Positions 33,648 through 43,178 of a stretch of DNA of 64,000 nucleotides are shown here, one piece after another. Location: contig JAEPNO010000015.1 in assembly GCA_017643365.1 (NCBI GenBank), forward strand, positions 1-64,000, written 5' to 3'. Numbering within the stretch: the stretch's first letter is position 1; each line of letters begins with the position of its first letter. Made by a program: the position numbers and the translations under genes. The stretch is from Balneolaceae bacterium (GTDB lineage Bacteria; Bacteroidota; Rhodothermia; Balneolales; Balneolaceae). The notes beneath the pieces were generated by a model, which made no database searches, was not told the origin of the DNA, and was given only the letters and a program-made list of their open reading frames with translations.

Positions 33648-35822
33648 TCAAAAGAGTTTCAGCCCAATCCTTCCGCGATCAAGATCCAGCGAAATAATTT
33701 CCACAGAGATAATATCCCCAACCCCTACCACATCGTGCGGGTTTTCGATTCGCCGACCGGTGGTGCTCATGTTAGAGATATGAAGCAAGCCATCTTGTTT
33801 AACCCCGATATCCACAAAGGCGCCAAAATCTACTACATTCCGTACGGTGCCTTCCAGCTTTTGGCCTTCTTTTAAGTCGTTCATATCCATCACATCGGTT
33901 CGGAGTAATGGCTTTTGGAGCTCTTCACGCGGATCACGCCCCGGTTTCATCAAATTCTCGATAATGAGCTCTAGGGTCGGAACGCCCACGCCTACATGTT
34001 CAGCCACTTGCTTCAGATTGATGCTCGACAATTTCTGTTCAATCTCTTTCTTCTGAGTCGAAAGCGTATTCAAATCAATATTATAAAGATTGCAGAGTTT
34101 TTCGGCCGCTTCATAACTTTCGGGATGGATCGCGGTGTTATCGAGCGGGTTTTTAGCCTCAGGGATTCGCAAAAAACCGGCAGCTTGCTGGAATCGAAAA
34201 TCCCCAACTCCGGCTACTTTTTTAATCTCTTTTCGGGATTTAAAAATACCTTCAGACTCACGCTTTTTAACAATATTCTCAGCCACTTTTTTGCTCAATC
34301 CGGAAATGTGCGATAGCAACGGAACACTAGCCGTATTAAGGTTCACTCCCACTTCATTCACACAACTTTCAACCACATCGTCCAATTTTGATGCGAGTTG
34401 AGTTTGATTTAAATCATGCTGATACAATCCAACTCCAATCGATTTTGGATCGATTTTTACCAACTCTGCCAATGGATCTAGCACCCGGCGTGCAATTGAA
34501 ATATTACCACGCTGAGCGGCATCCAATTCGGGAAATTCCTCTCTGGCAATGGTTGATGCCGAATACACCGAAGCACCTGCTTCATTCACTATCAAATAAC
34601 TCAGTCCTAAATCGGTAAATTCGTCGCCTTTTTTGCGAAGGAAATCGGCAATAAACTGTTCGGTCTCTCGACTTGCAGTTCCGTTTCCGATTGCGATCAC
34701 ATTCACTTTGTATTTTTTGATCAGCGAATCTATCACTGCCTCAGCTTGCGCCACTTTTTTCTGTGGTGGAGTCGGGAAGATGGTTGTTCCTTCAAAATAT
34801 TTCCCGGTTTCGTCAACCACGGCCACTTTACACCCGGTTCTAAACGCAGGATCGATACCCATCACCACTTTGTTTTGCAACGGTGGCTGCATCAACAAAT
34901 TTCCGAGGTTGGTTGCAAAGGTCTCGATGGCGTGCTCATCGGCTTTTTCCGTAAGCTTATTCCGAAGCTCCCGTTCCAGCGATGGAAACAATAACCGTTT
35001 GTACGCTTCTTCTACGGCATCCTGAATCTGATCTATAAAAATGGAATTGTTGTTGGTGATCACAAGATCGTCGATCGTTTCGAGGGTTCGTTCTTCCCAA
35101 ATTTCAATTTTTACGGATAGGATTTTCTCTCGTTCTCCACGATTAATTGCCAAAATTTGATGCGGTTTCAGCTGTGGTACGCGGCACGAAAACTCGTAAT
35201 AATCCTCGAAATTAGTACGCTCTTTGGTTTTGGATGTCTTTTTTGTGTTGATAGTAGCATGATTCGCAAAAATGTCGCGCAATTTCTCCCGCACATCCAG
35301 CGATTCATTGATCCATTCTGCGACAATATCGGTGGCTCCGGCCCAGGCATCTTCAAGTGTCTCTACTTCTTTTTCTTTGTCGATGAATTTCCGGGCAAAA
35401 TCATCGGGCTTTCCCTTGGTGATTTCCTGCACCCATACCATTTCCGCCAGCGGTTCTAAACCTTTTTCCTTGGCTTTATCACCTCGGGTTTTTCGTTTCT
35501 GCTTGTACGGCAGATATAAATCTTCAAGCACAGCTAAATCATTACACGCCTTGATTTTCTTTTCCAACTCAGGGGTGAGCTTACCCTGCTCTTTGATGGC
35601 TTTAAGTATCGTTTCCTTCCGAGATTCCAGCGCTTTTTGCAAATCCAGCGCATCTCTGATTGCCCGCAATTGCTCTTCATCCAACCCACCGGTTGCTTCC
35701 TTCCTATACCGAGCCAGAAATGGAATAGTCGCTCCTTCATCGAGGAATCCTTCCACAGTCGTAATCTGGTGTTGAGCGATATTTAGTTGCTTGGAAATGC
35801 GTGCGGTTATTGCTGCTGACAT
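33648..35822 (-). CDS. tex: Tex family RNA-binding transcription accessory protein
   Basis: 724 aa from the ATG at 35820-35822 (MSAAITARISKQLNIAQ); a start 39 bases upstream is possible. Order: Tex N-terminal helical domain (ATIPFLARYRKEATGGLDEEQLR), YqgF/RNase H-like domain (VVMGIDPAFRTGCKVAVVDE), helix-hairpin-helix motifs (NTASVPLLSHISGLSKKVAENIV; IKKVAGVGDFRFQQAAGFLRI) and a C-terminal S1 domain (GQKLEGTVRNVVDFGAFVDIGVKQDGLLHISN). The family binds nucleic acids and affects transcription and stress tolerance. Full length. It lies between two near-identical direct repeats. Confidence 0.95.
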   Translation of the reverse strand: MSAAITARISKQLNIAQHQITTVEGFLDEGATIPFLARYRKEATGGLDEEQLRAIRDALDLQKALESRKETILKAIKEQGKLTPELEKKIKACNDLAVLEDLYLPYKQKRKTRGDKAKEKGLEPLAEMVWVQEITKGKPDDFARKFIDKEKEVETLEDAWAGATDIVAEWINESLDVREKLRDIFANHATINTKKTSKTKERTNFEDYYEFSCRVPQLKPHQILAINRGEREKILSVKIEIWEERTLETIDDLVITNNNSIFIDQIQDAVEEAYKRLLFPSLERELRNKLTEKADEHAIETFATNLGNLLMQPPLQNKVVMGIDPAFRTGCKVAVVDETGKYFEGTTIFPTPPQKKVAQAEAVIDSLIKKYKVNVIAIGNGTASRETEQFIADFLRKKGDEFTDLGLSYLIVNEAGASVYSASTIAREEFPELDAAQRGNISIARRVLDPLAELVKIDPKSIGVGLYQHDLNQTQLASKLDDVVESCVNEVGVNLNTASVPLLSHISGLSKKVAENIVKKRESEGIFKSRKEIKKVAGVGDFRFQQAAGFLRIPEAKNPLDNTAIHPESYEAAEKLCNLYNIDLNTLSTQKKEIEQKLSSINLKQVAEHVGVGVPTLELIIENLMKPGRDPREELQKPLLRTDVMDMNDLKEGQKLEGTVRNVVDFGAFVDIGVKQDGLLHISNMSTTGRRIENPHDVVGVGDIISVEIISLDLDRGRIGLKLF

Positions 35823-35970
35823 GTATTCTTTTTGAGGATGACTTTTAGAATGATGTCTCAAAAATTACGCATTTCGATGATGAAGTCGGGGGATAATTTT
35901 AAGTGTTAAAGGTTAAATGATAAATATCTCCATCAGCATTGTACTTCAACTGGTGGTTTCGCCACAAAAA

Positions 35971-36048
35971 CACTAAGGCACTAAGGCACTAAGGCACTAA
36001 GGCACTAAGGCACTAAGGCACTAAGGCACTAAGGCACTAAGGCACTAA
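35971..36048 (+). repeat. About ten tandem copies of CACTAAGG
   Basis: A perfect 8-bp microsatellite of about 78 bp with no spacers. The unit also occurs singly in a related form near 616-650. Likely variable in copy number by slippage. Confidence 0.95.
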
Positions 36049-36200
36049 AATACAGAATATTGACTAATTCAAAACTCAAAATCCCTGCCTAAACTACGCA
36101 CCAGTGCTTTGTTTATCATGCTCCGCAGGGATAATTAAATATTGGTAAGCAATTCGTAACTCGTAAATCGTCTATCTTAGATTCGTACTTCAGTGGTTCA

Positions 36201-36354
36201 ACACCACCCCGCTTCGGCTCCTTCGACACGCTCAGGAACCATCGAACCACCCCTCCACCAGAGGGGAATTGTCTACAATAATTCGTAACTCGTGAATTTT
36301 AATCAACGAACTCTGGACGTAGTTGATCGTAATTCCCATATTCGTACTTCAATC
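36201..36354 (+). repeat. 154-bp direct repeat, right copy (flanks tex)
   Basis: Ungapped partner of 33271-33424, same orientation, 2930 bp apart. Confidence 0.92.
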
Positions 36355-36403
36355 TTTCAAAGTTCGACGTTCATGTGTTCGAAGTTCAACTGTTCCCTTG
36401 TTC

Positions 36404-37840
36404 CTATCTTCGCTTACCCGCAAGGCTCATCAGCATTCCGTTGAATACAAAGCCGTGGGCCGGAAATACTGCATACCAATACATTCTACCTAAAATCCCC
36501 TTAGGACGAAAAGTAGCCCGTTGATACAGTGTATTGCCTTTAATTTCGAACTCGAGCCAAGCTTCGCCCGGAACTTTCATTTCTGCGAAAAGTAGTAGGC
36601 GTTTTTTGTCGCGATCGGCGTAAAGCACTCGCCAGAAATCGAGCGCATCTCCAGCTTCAATATGATCGGGATTGGTTCTACCACGACGAAGTCCAACTCC
36701 GCCAAAAATCTTGTCGAGAAATCCTCTGATTTTCCACAACCAATCGCCATAATACCAACCGGTGGTGCCTCCAATCGACCAAATGCGCTCTAAACTCGCT
36801 TGCACGTCATCCACTTCAGTCTGTCGATAATCTCTAAAACAGCCGTACTCCGGCACTTTTATATATTCCGAAATATTCTCTTGAAAACGACCACTCACCA
36901 ACGAATCCTTCCAGCTTGAAATCACCGCATTTTGCTCAATTTTAGTAAAAGCACGTTCAAGGGATGTTTTGTAATCGGCCGGATGGTGTTCTAATATTTC
37001 ATTTATTTCTGTGGATGAAGCCACCACATTCACCTTCATGCTGTTCACTAAAGCAACGGCTAAGTTGTAGGAAGTTGAAGTCACAAAAAAGAGCCAATAC
37101 GATGAGAGCCGAGGCGTCATCACCGGAACCGTGAAAACCCAGCGTTTCAAATCTCTTGTTTTTGCAAAACCCACCAACATTTGTTTGTAGGTGAGCACAT
37201 CCGGTCCGGCAATATCAAAATGATTATTGTAGGTAGCAGTGTTAAGTAAACTCCGTTCCAAAAACGTAATCACGTCCCGAATCCCAATGGGCTGACATTT
37301 AGTTTTAAGCCATTTCGGTGCAATCATAACCGGAAGTTTTTCCACCAAATCACGAATAATCTCAAAAGAAGCACTTCCCGAACCCACTATGATTCCCGCA
37401 CGCAGAGTAGTGAAGTTGTAGGCACCTTCAGCCAAGATTCCTTCTACTTTTTTGCGTGATTGTAGATGCTTCGAAAGCTCTTCATCATTCACAATCCCGC
37501 TCAGATAAATCACATGCTCAACCGAAGTCGAGTTCATCGCAGCCACAAAATTCGCGGCTACTTTAGTTTCCAGCGATTCATAATCGGCGGAAGATGACAT
37601 CGAATGCATCAAGTAATATGCAGCGTCGATGTCATTCGGAATCTTGTTAAGATTTTCAGCTTCCAGGAAATCAACCTCAAGCAAAGTGACCTGCGACTCG
37701 TAATCCTCAGGAATAAGCATTCGGTTTTTGTCGCGAACGCAACAAATTACATGATGACCAGAGCGCAATAACACCGGCAGTAAACGTTTGCCAATGTAAC
37801 CCGTAGCGCCGGTAAGTAGAATAGTTTTTGTTGTTTCCAT
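36404..37840 (-). CDS. NAD(P)-binding SDR protein with C-terminal DUF2867
   Basis: 478 aa. An N-terminal extended-SDR Rossmann fold (ILLTGATGYIGKRLLPVLLRSGHHV, TLRAGIIVGSGSASFEI) of about 300 residues is joined to a DUF2867 domain (WRVLYADRDKKRLLLFAEMKVPGEAWLEFEIKG...LGRMYWYAVFPAHGFVFNGML). Proteins of this architecture are uncharacterised, possibly acting on lipids or quinones. It is divergent from the PfkB gene with a 72-bp spacer, so it may not belong to the sugar locus. Confidence 0.88.
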   Translation of the reverse strand: METTKTILLTGATGYIGKRLLPVLLRSGHHVICCVRDKNRMLIPEDYESQVTLLEVDFLEAENLNKIPNDIDAAYYLMHSMSSSADYESLETKVAANFVAAMNSTSVEHVIYLSGIVNDEELSKHLQSRKKVEGILAEGAYNFTTLRAGIIVGSGSASFEIIRDLVEKLPVMIAPKWLKTKCQPIGIRDVITFLERSLLNTATYNNHFDIAGPDVLTYKQMLVGFAKTRDLKRWVFTVPVMTPRLSSYWLFFVTSTSYNLAVALVNSMKVNVVASSTEINEILEHHPADYKTSLERAFTKIEQNAVISSWKDSLVSGRFQENISEYIKVPEYGCFRDYRQTEVDDVQASLERIWSIGGTTGWYYGDWLWKIRGFLDKIFGGVGLRRGRTNPDHIEAGDALDFWRVLYADRDKKRLLLFAEMKVPGEAWLEFEIKGNTLYQRATFRPKGILGRMYWYAVFPAHGFVFNGMLMSLAGKRR

Positions 37841-37912
37841 AGATGTGATTACTCTAAAGCTTTGGAATCGATAAGCGTTCCAATCGGAACAACCAATGAA
37901 CTAAAACTTAAG

Positions 37913-38839
37913 ATGATGCCCAAACGAGTTCTTACGATCACAATGAATCCTTCGATTGATATCGGGACGGAAGCAGACGAAGTGATAACCGATCAAAAAA
38001 CGCGGTGTGCCACGCCTACTTTCGATCCCGGAGGAGGAGGAATTAACGTAGCTCGTGTACTCACTCGGTTGGGAGTTCATAGCGATGCGTTGTTTGTTTG
38101 CGGTGGCTATACTGGAAACCTGCTCAAGCAAATGATGGCCGAAGAAGAAATCAAATCTGTTCCCATTGAATCGCTGGATGTTACACGCCAGAACGTTGCC
38201 ATTATCGATAACAGCATTGGCAAACAGTATCGCTTTGTGCTGCCAGGACTAGTTTCCAAAAAAAGTACATGGAAATCTGTACTAGAGAAAGTTGAAACAA
38301 CTATTCAAAATTATGACTTTGTGGTTGCCAGTGGCAGTCTCCCGATTGGAGTTCCCGCTGATTTTTATAGCCTGATTAGTTCAATCACAAAAAAAGCAGG
38401 CAAACAATTTGTACTCGACACCTCCGGTTCAGCCTTGTTTGAAGGGATTTTGAACGGTGCAGCATATATCAAACCGAATCAAGAAGAATTTGCAGAAATG
38501 AAACGCATTTTTAACGCCGCAAGCGATGACGAACTCTGTTCCATTTTATTTGAAAAAGGCATCGATCACATTGTTCATACGCTGGGCAAAGAAAAGACAT
38601 TATTGATTACACCAGAGCATGTCTTTGAGTTTACCCCTCCAACCATAAATGTTCGCAGCACCATTGGTGCCGGTGATAGTTTTATAGGTGGATTGGTGGC
38701 AGGATTAATGCGCGGGCTCGATAAGAAACAAGCGGTTGGGTTCGGGATTTCGGCTGCAGCAAGCACCCTTCAAAGTGAAGGAACCGATTTATGTGATGCC
38801 GATGAAGTTGAAGATATTTATTCTAAAAATTTCGCCTGA
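37913..38839 (+). CDS. PfkB-family hexose-phosphate kinase, likely 6-phosphofructokinase 2 type
   Basis: 308 aa from ATG 37913 (MMPKRVLTITMNPSIDIG); an upstream TTG at 37862 gives an unlike-family extension. The 1-phosphofructokinase/PfkB subfamily is indicated by TMNPSIDIGTEADEV at the N-terminus, PTFDPGGGGINVARVLTRLG, ASGSLPIGVPADFYS and the catalytic STIGAGDSFIGGLVAGL (anion hole plus Asp base). It would make fructose-1,6-bisphosphate. It lies beside a fructokinase gene (convergent, 12-base gap), matching fructose use. Confidence 0.85.
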   Translation: MMPKRVLTITMNPSIDIGTEADEVITDQKTRCATPTFDPGGGGINVARVLTRLGVHSDALFVCGGYTGNLLKQMMAEEEIKSVPIESLDVTRQNVAIIDNSIGKQYRFVLPGLVSKKSTWKSVLEKVETTIQNYDFVVASGSLPIGVPADFYSLISSITKKAGKQFVLDTSGSALFEGILNGAAYIKPNQEEFAEMKRIFNAASDDELCSILFEKGIDHIVHTLGKEKTLLITPEHVFEFTPPTINVRSTIGAGDSFIGGLVAGLMRGLDKKQAVGFGISAAASTLQSEGTDLCDADEVEDIYSKNFA

Positions 38840-38851
38840 ATTGAAATAGAT

Positions 38852-39730
38852 CTATTTGTTTATAAAACCCTCAATTTTACTAAGATTTAGAACCGGCGTA
38901 GCGCCCTCACTTCCGGCTACAAATGCTCCCATTGCGTTTGCAAATTGTAGTGTTTCTTCCGGCGATTTATTTTGAATCATGCTAAAGATCACTCCGGAAA
39001 GAAAAGCATCACCCGCGCCTACGGTGTCTTTTACTTTCACATCAAATCTAGGGTGATGCGCAAATTCCCCATCCACATATAAAGAAGAACCCTCCTCTCC
39101 GAGTGTAATTATCGCTTTTTCGATGCCATACATAGCACAAAGCTTCGGAATCGCACTTTTATAATCGGCATCTAAGCCAAACCAATCGGCCATTTCTTCG
39201 ATTTCTTCGTCGTTTACTTTTAAAACATCAGCAAGACCTAGCAGTTCTTCAATCAATGGTTTTGTGTAGAACGGTTTCCGAAAATTGACATCCAGAATTT
39301 TTGTTGCATCAGTCGCAACTAGCAGCTTTTTGATGCTCTGGGCAGAATCAGCATTGCGGAAACCAAGACTGCCAAACACTACATAATCCGCTTCGTTTAC
39401 TACCGATTTTGCATCTTCAGTAGCCTCAATATAATCCCATGCTCGGTGCTCATGAATCACATAACTAGGAATTCCTTTTTCGGTCAGTTCAACTTCAACC
39501 AGTCCGGTTTTATATCTGTTTGTTTGGATGTGGGTTGTTTCAACACCTCTTTTCTTGATTTCTGATCGTGTTTTTTCACCTAGCTCATCATCACCTACCG
39601 CACTAATTATCGACGTATCCACATCCAAATTTCTGAGATTCACTGCTACGTTGAGTGGAGCACCACCCAGAAACATCCCATGCGGCAACGAATCCCATAA
39701 CACCTCACCAATACAAACCACTTTACTCAT
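38852..39730 (-). CDS. PfkB-family sugar kinase, likely fructokinase
   Basis: 292 aa. IGEVLWDSLPHGMFLGGAPLNVAVNLRNLDVDTSIISAVGDDELG is the bacterial fructokinase-like N-terminus, with the GG substrate motif, and KVKDTVGAGDAFLSGVIFSM has the catalytic Asp. It phosphorylates fructose (ScrK type) released from sucrose. It follows the MFS transporter gene by 10 bases on the same strand, so transport and phosphorylation are probably co-transcribed. Confidence 0.86.
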   Translation of the reverse strand: MSKVVCIGEVLWDSLPHGMFLGGAPLNVAVNLRNLDVDTSIISAVGDDELGEKTRSEIKKRGVETTHIQTNRYKTGLVEVELTEKGIPSYVIHEHRAWDYIEATEDAKSVVNEADYVVFGSLGFRNADSAQSIKKLLVATDATKILDVNFRKPFYTKPLIEELLGLADVLKVNDEEIEEMADWFGLDADYKSAIPKLCAMYGIEKAIITLGEEGSSLYVDGEFAHHPRFDVKVKDTVGAGDAFLSGVIFSMIQNKSPEETLQFANAMGAFVAGSEGATPVLNLSKIEGFINK

Positions 39731-39740
39731 ACCGTCCAGA

Positions 39741-41075
39741 TTATTTTTTTGTCATTTCTTTCGCTAACTCTTCCAACGATTTCCCTTTGGTTTCGGGGAT
39801 CATTTTGAGGGCGAATAGTAGTTGAAGTACCATCATAAATGCAAAAAATGCAAACAACGGCCCCGGATTATCGCCTAACAGATCCATAAAAAACAGCGTA
39901 AATAAAGTGATTAGCGCTGCGAAAATCCAATGTACGCCCGAGCCAAATGCTTGACCGTACGCGCGAACGTGATTGGGGAAAATTTCTGAAATAAATACCC
40001 AAATGATGGCGCCTTGTCCGGCCGCGTGAGAGGCAATAAATCCAAATACCCCCAACACAACCACCAAGCCACCGGCACCGGTATAAAAAGCCCAGGAGAC
40101 AATACTCAAGGTGGTGATGTAACCGATTGAGCCGTAAATCAACAAGGTTTTACGTCCCGCCCGATCGATCAAATAAATGCCTAACATGGTAAAAATAAGA
40201 TTTACAGCTCCGATTCCTACCGATGATAGTAGCGCTGTACTTTGTGCCAACCCTGCTGCTTCGAAAATGCGGGGTGCATAATAAATCACGAAATTTATCC
40301 CTGAAAGCTGATTGAAAAAAGCGAGTAAAAACGCCAATAAAATCGGCCATTTGTATCTCCCTGAAAAGAATCCGTTACCTGCGTCTGCGCGTTCAGTTTG
40401 TTGGATTTCAGCAAGTTCAACATCTGGATCAATCGTCGGATCTAGTTGAGAGATAAGGGTTCGGGCAGTTTCAACATCATTTTTGTGGATGACCAGCCAG
40501 CGCGGACTATTTGGAATCCGAAAAACAAGCAACACATAAATGGCTGCCGGTATGGCCTCGATACCCAACATCCAACGCCAGGCGTTTTCACCAAGTCCAC
40601 TTCCAACCAACCAGTTCGACAAAAAAGCCACTAAAATCCCCAGCACAATCATAAATTGATATAGAATCACCAATCTACCGCGACGATATGCCGGTGCAAT
40701 TTCAGAAATGTAAGTTGGCGCAGCTACCGATGAAGCTCCAACTCCCAATCCTCCAATAAATCGAAAGAACGAGAATAAATACGGTTCAGGTGCCAGCGCT
40801 GACCCCAAAGCTGAAATCAAATAAAGCACTCCTATCCACAACAAGGTTTTTTTGCGGCCAAATTTGTCGCAGGGAATTCCTCCAAATAAAGCGCCAATTA
40901 CTGTTCCCCAAAGCGCCATCGACATGATAAATGTGCCGTGAAAAAGCGGGGTGGTTTGCCATAAATTCTGGATGGGTTTATCCGCCCCGGAAATCACCGC
41001 GGTATCGAATCCAAAAAGGAGTCCGGCTAGGGCGGCAACGATGGATGCAAAAAGTAAGGAGGAGGTTTTTTTCAT
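39741..41075 (-). CDS. Sugar-porter family MFS transporter
   Basis: 444 aa with about 12 TM helices. Sugar porter signatures are complete: LLFGFDTAVISGA, GRKKTLLW, RFIGGLGVGASSVAAPTYISEIAPAYRRGRL, FFNQLSGINFVIYYAPRIF, DRAGRKTLL, PETKGKSLEEL. It imports a hexose or disaccharide across the inner membrane by proton symport. Fructokinase downstream and amylosucrase nearby suggest sucrose or fructose. Confidence 0.93.
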   Translation of the reverse strand: MKKTSSLLFASIVAALAGLLFGFDTAVISGADKPIQNLWQTTPLFHGTFIMSMALWGTVIGALFGGIPCDKFGRKKTLLWIGVLYLISALGSALAPEPYLFSFFRFIGGLGVGASSVAAPTYISEIAPAYRRGRLVILYQFMIVLGILVAFLSNWLVGSGLGENAWRWMLGIEAIPAAIYVLLVFRIPNSPRWLVIHKNDVETARTLISQLDPTIDPDVELAEIQQTERADAGNGFFSGRYKWPILLAFLLAFFNQLSGINFVIYYAPRIFEAAGLAQSTALLSSVGIGAVNLIFTMLGIYLIDRAGRKTLLIYGSIGYITTLSIVSWAFYTGAGGLVVVLGVFGFIASHAAGQGAIIWVFISEIFPNHVRAYGQAFGSGVHWIFAALITLFTLFFMDLLGDNPGPLFAFFAFMMVLQLLFALKMIPETKGKSLEELAKEMTKK

Positions 41076-41138
41076 ACCCGAATTTTAGCTCGGATATTAG
41101 ACAATCGAAGGCACTGTTAAAAATCAAAAAAAGGGTTA

Positions 41139-42986
41139 TCAAACGGTATTCGGAACTTTAAAGGTAAAAGTAGAGCCTTTACCCAAAATGCTTTTTACCT
41201 CGATGCTTGCTTGATGAAGATCAGCCATTTTTTTACTAAGTCGTAAACCAAGACCTGTGCCCACTTCTTTTTTGGTCCCCACTTTTGAGGGATGAAATTC
41301 TTTATGAAATAATTTCTGTTGAACTTCTTCCGTCATGCCAACCCCTTCATCTTTCACCGAAATACTCCAACCATCATTTATTTCTTCGCATGTTAAATAA
41401 ATGGTATCGCCTTTTGATGAAAATTTTAACGCATTTGAGAGAAAGTTTCGAACAATCGTAGCTACAATGTGTTTATCGGCATATATCTCGAAATCATTTT
41501 CGTAAATCGTTTCAATGGTTATAGATTTAAAACTTGTCATCGTTTCAAATAGATCCACTGTTGGGTCTACGATTTCTGAAATTTTAAAATGCTCTTTTCT
41601 GAGTTTTAAATCGCCCGCCTGAATTCGAGACCAATTAAACAAATCGTTGGTGAGATCAGAAATAGATTTTATTGACACCTGAATAATCGATGAAAAATTT
41701 TGGAGCTCTTCTTTATCTATTGGCTCGTCATCATTTAACGAATCAGCCATCAACTCAGCAATTGCTAATGTCGAATTAATAGGCGTTTTGATGTCGTGCC
41801 CAATTACCGAATTTATTTCGTTATTGGTTTCAACCATTCGATTGAGATGATTATTGGTTGATTTCAGCTCGGAGTTGATTTTTCTTTTGGCTCGCGATGC
41901 CCTAATCAAAAATAGAAGGATTAAGATTGCTCCAACCAACAAAGTGAAGATCAATGTGAGCAAAAGTCGTTGGTTTTCAAATTTCAGTAGTTGATCTGTA
42001 ATTGCTTGCTGTTGTTGCTCTAAGATCTTTTGCTGTTCCTGAATCCGTTCTTCTTCATTTTGATAAATTTCTACGTTTTCAGAATTAATTAATGCTGTTT
42101 TTAACGTGATGTTTCTTGGAACAGAATCACCATTAGCAATTGCAATTGCAGTCTCGATAGCAACCCGACCTCCCGTGAGGTAACGCAACGTGGCATCTAG
42201 TTTTCCGTCTTTCACCATTTGTGCACCACCTTCTTTTCCGGGCAGCGCATCAATACCTATAAAGAACATTTCGTCCTCAATCCCAAGCTCAGATGCAACC
42301 AGGAAAGCTGCCTCAGCCATCACATCGTTGTGTGCATACACTAAGTCAAAAGCTTGATCTTCTTCAAATACTTCTCGAATTACTTTTTCTGCGCTCTTTC
42401 CGAACCACTGCCCATCCCCGCCATCTATAATTTCGAAGCGTTCATCCTCTGCAAATTGTTCTATAAAACCTTTATGCCGTTCTTGTGCCGGTGAGGATGT
42501 TTTAGTGCCGTAAATTTCAAGAATTCTACCGCTACCATTCAGTAAATATTTAGCGTAATTACCCGCTTGCCGCCCAATCTCTACATTATCTCCCCCAATG
42601 TAAGTTGTGTACGCATCTGAGCTGGTTTTCCGATCAACTAAAATCACTGGAATGCCCAACTTGTAGGCTTTTTCAACAACAGGTGTCAATAGATCTGCTT
42701 CTTTGGGCGAAACGATGAGCACATCCACATTTTGGTTAATGAAATACTCAATGTCTTTAATCTGCTGCGCCGAAACATCATTCGCATCTCTAATTTCAAG
42801 ATTCACCTCCGGGTAAAGCAAGGCAAATCGTTCAAACTCAGCATTCATGGTTTGTCGCCACAAATCGTTTGATGTTAGTTGGGAAAAACCTATTGATATA
42901 TTCTCAGTTGCCGGTTCATTCGGCAAATAACTACAAGCACTTAATAAGAGAAGGCAGACTAATATTGTCTTTTTAAAACCCGGCAT
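41139..42986 (-). CDS. Sensor histidine kinase with fused sugar-binding periplasmic domain
   Basis: 615 aa. A signal sequence with lipobox LLLLSACSYLP (Cys about 18) leads a type I periplasmic sugar-binding domain (ISIGFSQLTSNDLWRQTMNAEF ... TYIGGDNVEIGRQAGNYAKYLL ... DAYAHNDVMAEA-like), then a coiled Gln/Glu linker, one TM helix (LLLTLIFTLLVGAILILLFLI, near 345), HisKA with VIGHDIKTPINS, and HATPase_c (NFLSNALKFS, GTGLGLRLSKKM). It should sense a periplasmic sugar and phosphorylate a separate regulator; unlike Bacteroides hybrid systems there is no fused receiver or AraC domain. It is divergent from the TonB receptor. Confidence 0.93.
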   Translation of the reverse strand: MPGFKKTILVCLLLLSACSYLPNEPATENISIGFSQLTSNDLWRQTMNAEFERFALLYPEVNLEIRDANDVSAQQIKDIEYFINQNVDVLIVSPKEADLLTPVVEKAYKLGIPVILVDRKTSSDAYTTYIGGDNVEIGRQAGNYAKYLLNGSGRILEIYGTKTSSPAQERHKGFIEQFAEDERFEIIDGGDGQWFGKSAEKVIREVFEEDQAFDLVYAHNDVMAEAAFLVASELGIEDEMFFIGIDALPGKEGGAQMVKDGKLDATLRYLTGGRVAIETAIAIANGDSVPRNITLKTALINSENVEIYQNEEERIQEQQKILEQQQQAITDQLLKFENQRLLLTLIFTLLVGAILILLFLIRASRAKRKINSELKSTNNHLNRMVETNNEINSVIGHDIKTPINSTLAIAELMADSLNDDEPIDKEELQNFSSIIQVSIKSISDLTNDLFNWSRIQAGDLKLRKEHFKISEIVDPTVDLFETMTSFKSITIETIYENDFEIYADKHIVATIVRNFLSNALKFSSKGDTIYLTCEEINDGWSISVKDEGVGMTEEVQQKLFHKEFHPSKVGTKKEVGTGLGLRLSKKMADLHQASIEVKSILGKGSTFTFKVPNTV

Positions 42987-43178
42987 AGTTCTTTTGAAAA
43001 TAGATATGATTACTTATCGCACTATTGGTTTAGCGCATCATTCAAATAATCATAATAGTGACTCGATGCCCACATTATCGGCATGAATATTTTTAACATA
43101 AGATTGTGCTAAAATTTGGAGCGATTTTATTTCTTTCTTGGTTTGGCAGGCAACGACTTATCAAGAGCACGACTATTC

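Larger units (their letters stand above)
35823..36403. repeat. Gene-less repeat zone right of tex
   Basis: No coding frame is supported. It contains the CACTAAGG tandem array, the second 154-bp direct repeat and GTTC-rich sequence adjoining the SDR stop. Confidence 0.75.

Noticed and set aside
35272-35775. 167-codon plus-strand frame opposite tex
   Set aside because: Lies fully within tex in antisense; no independent signals.
35971-36048. CRISPR-like tandem repeat
   Set aside because: The 8-bp units touch each other with no spacers, and no cas gene is near; it is a microsatellite.
41139-42986. Hybrid two-component system of the Bacteroides type
   Set aside because: No receiver or AraC domain follows the ATPase domain; the protein stops right after it.
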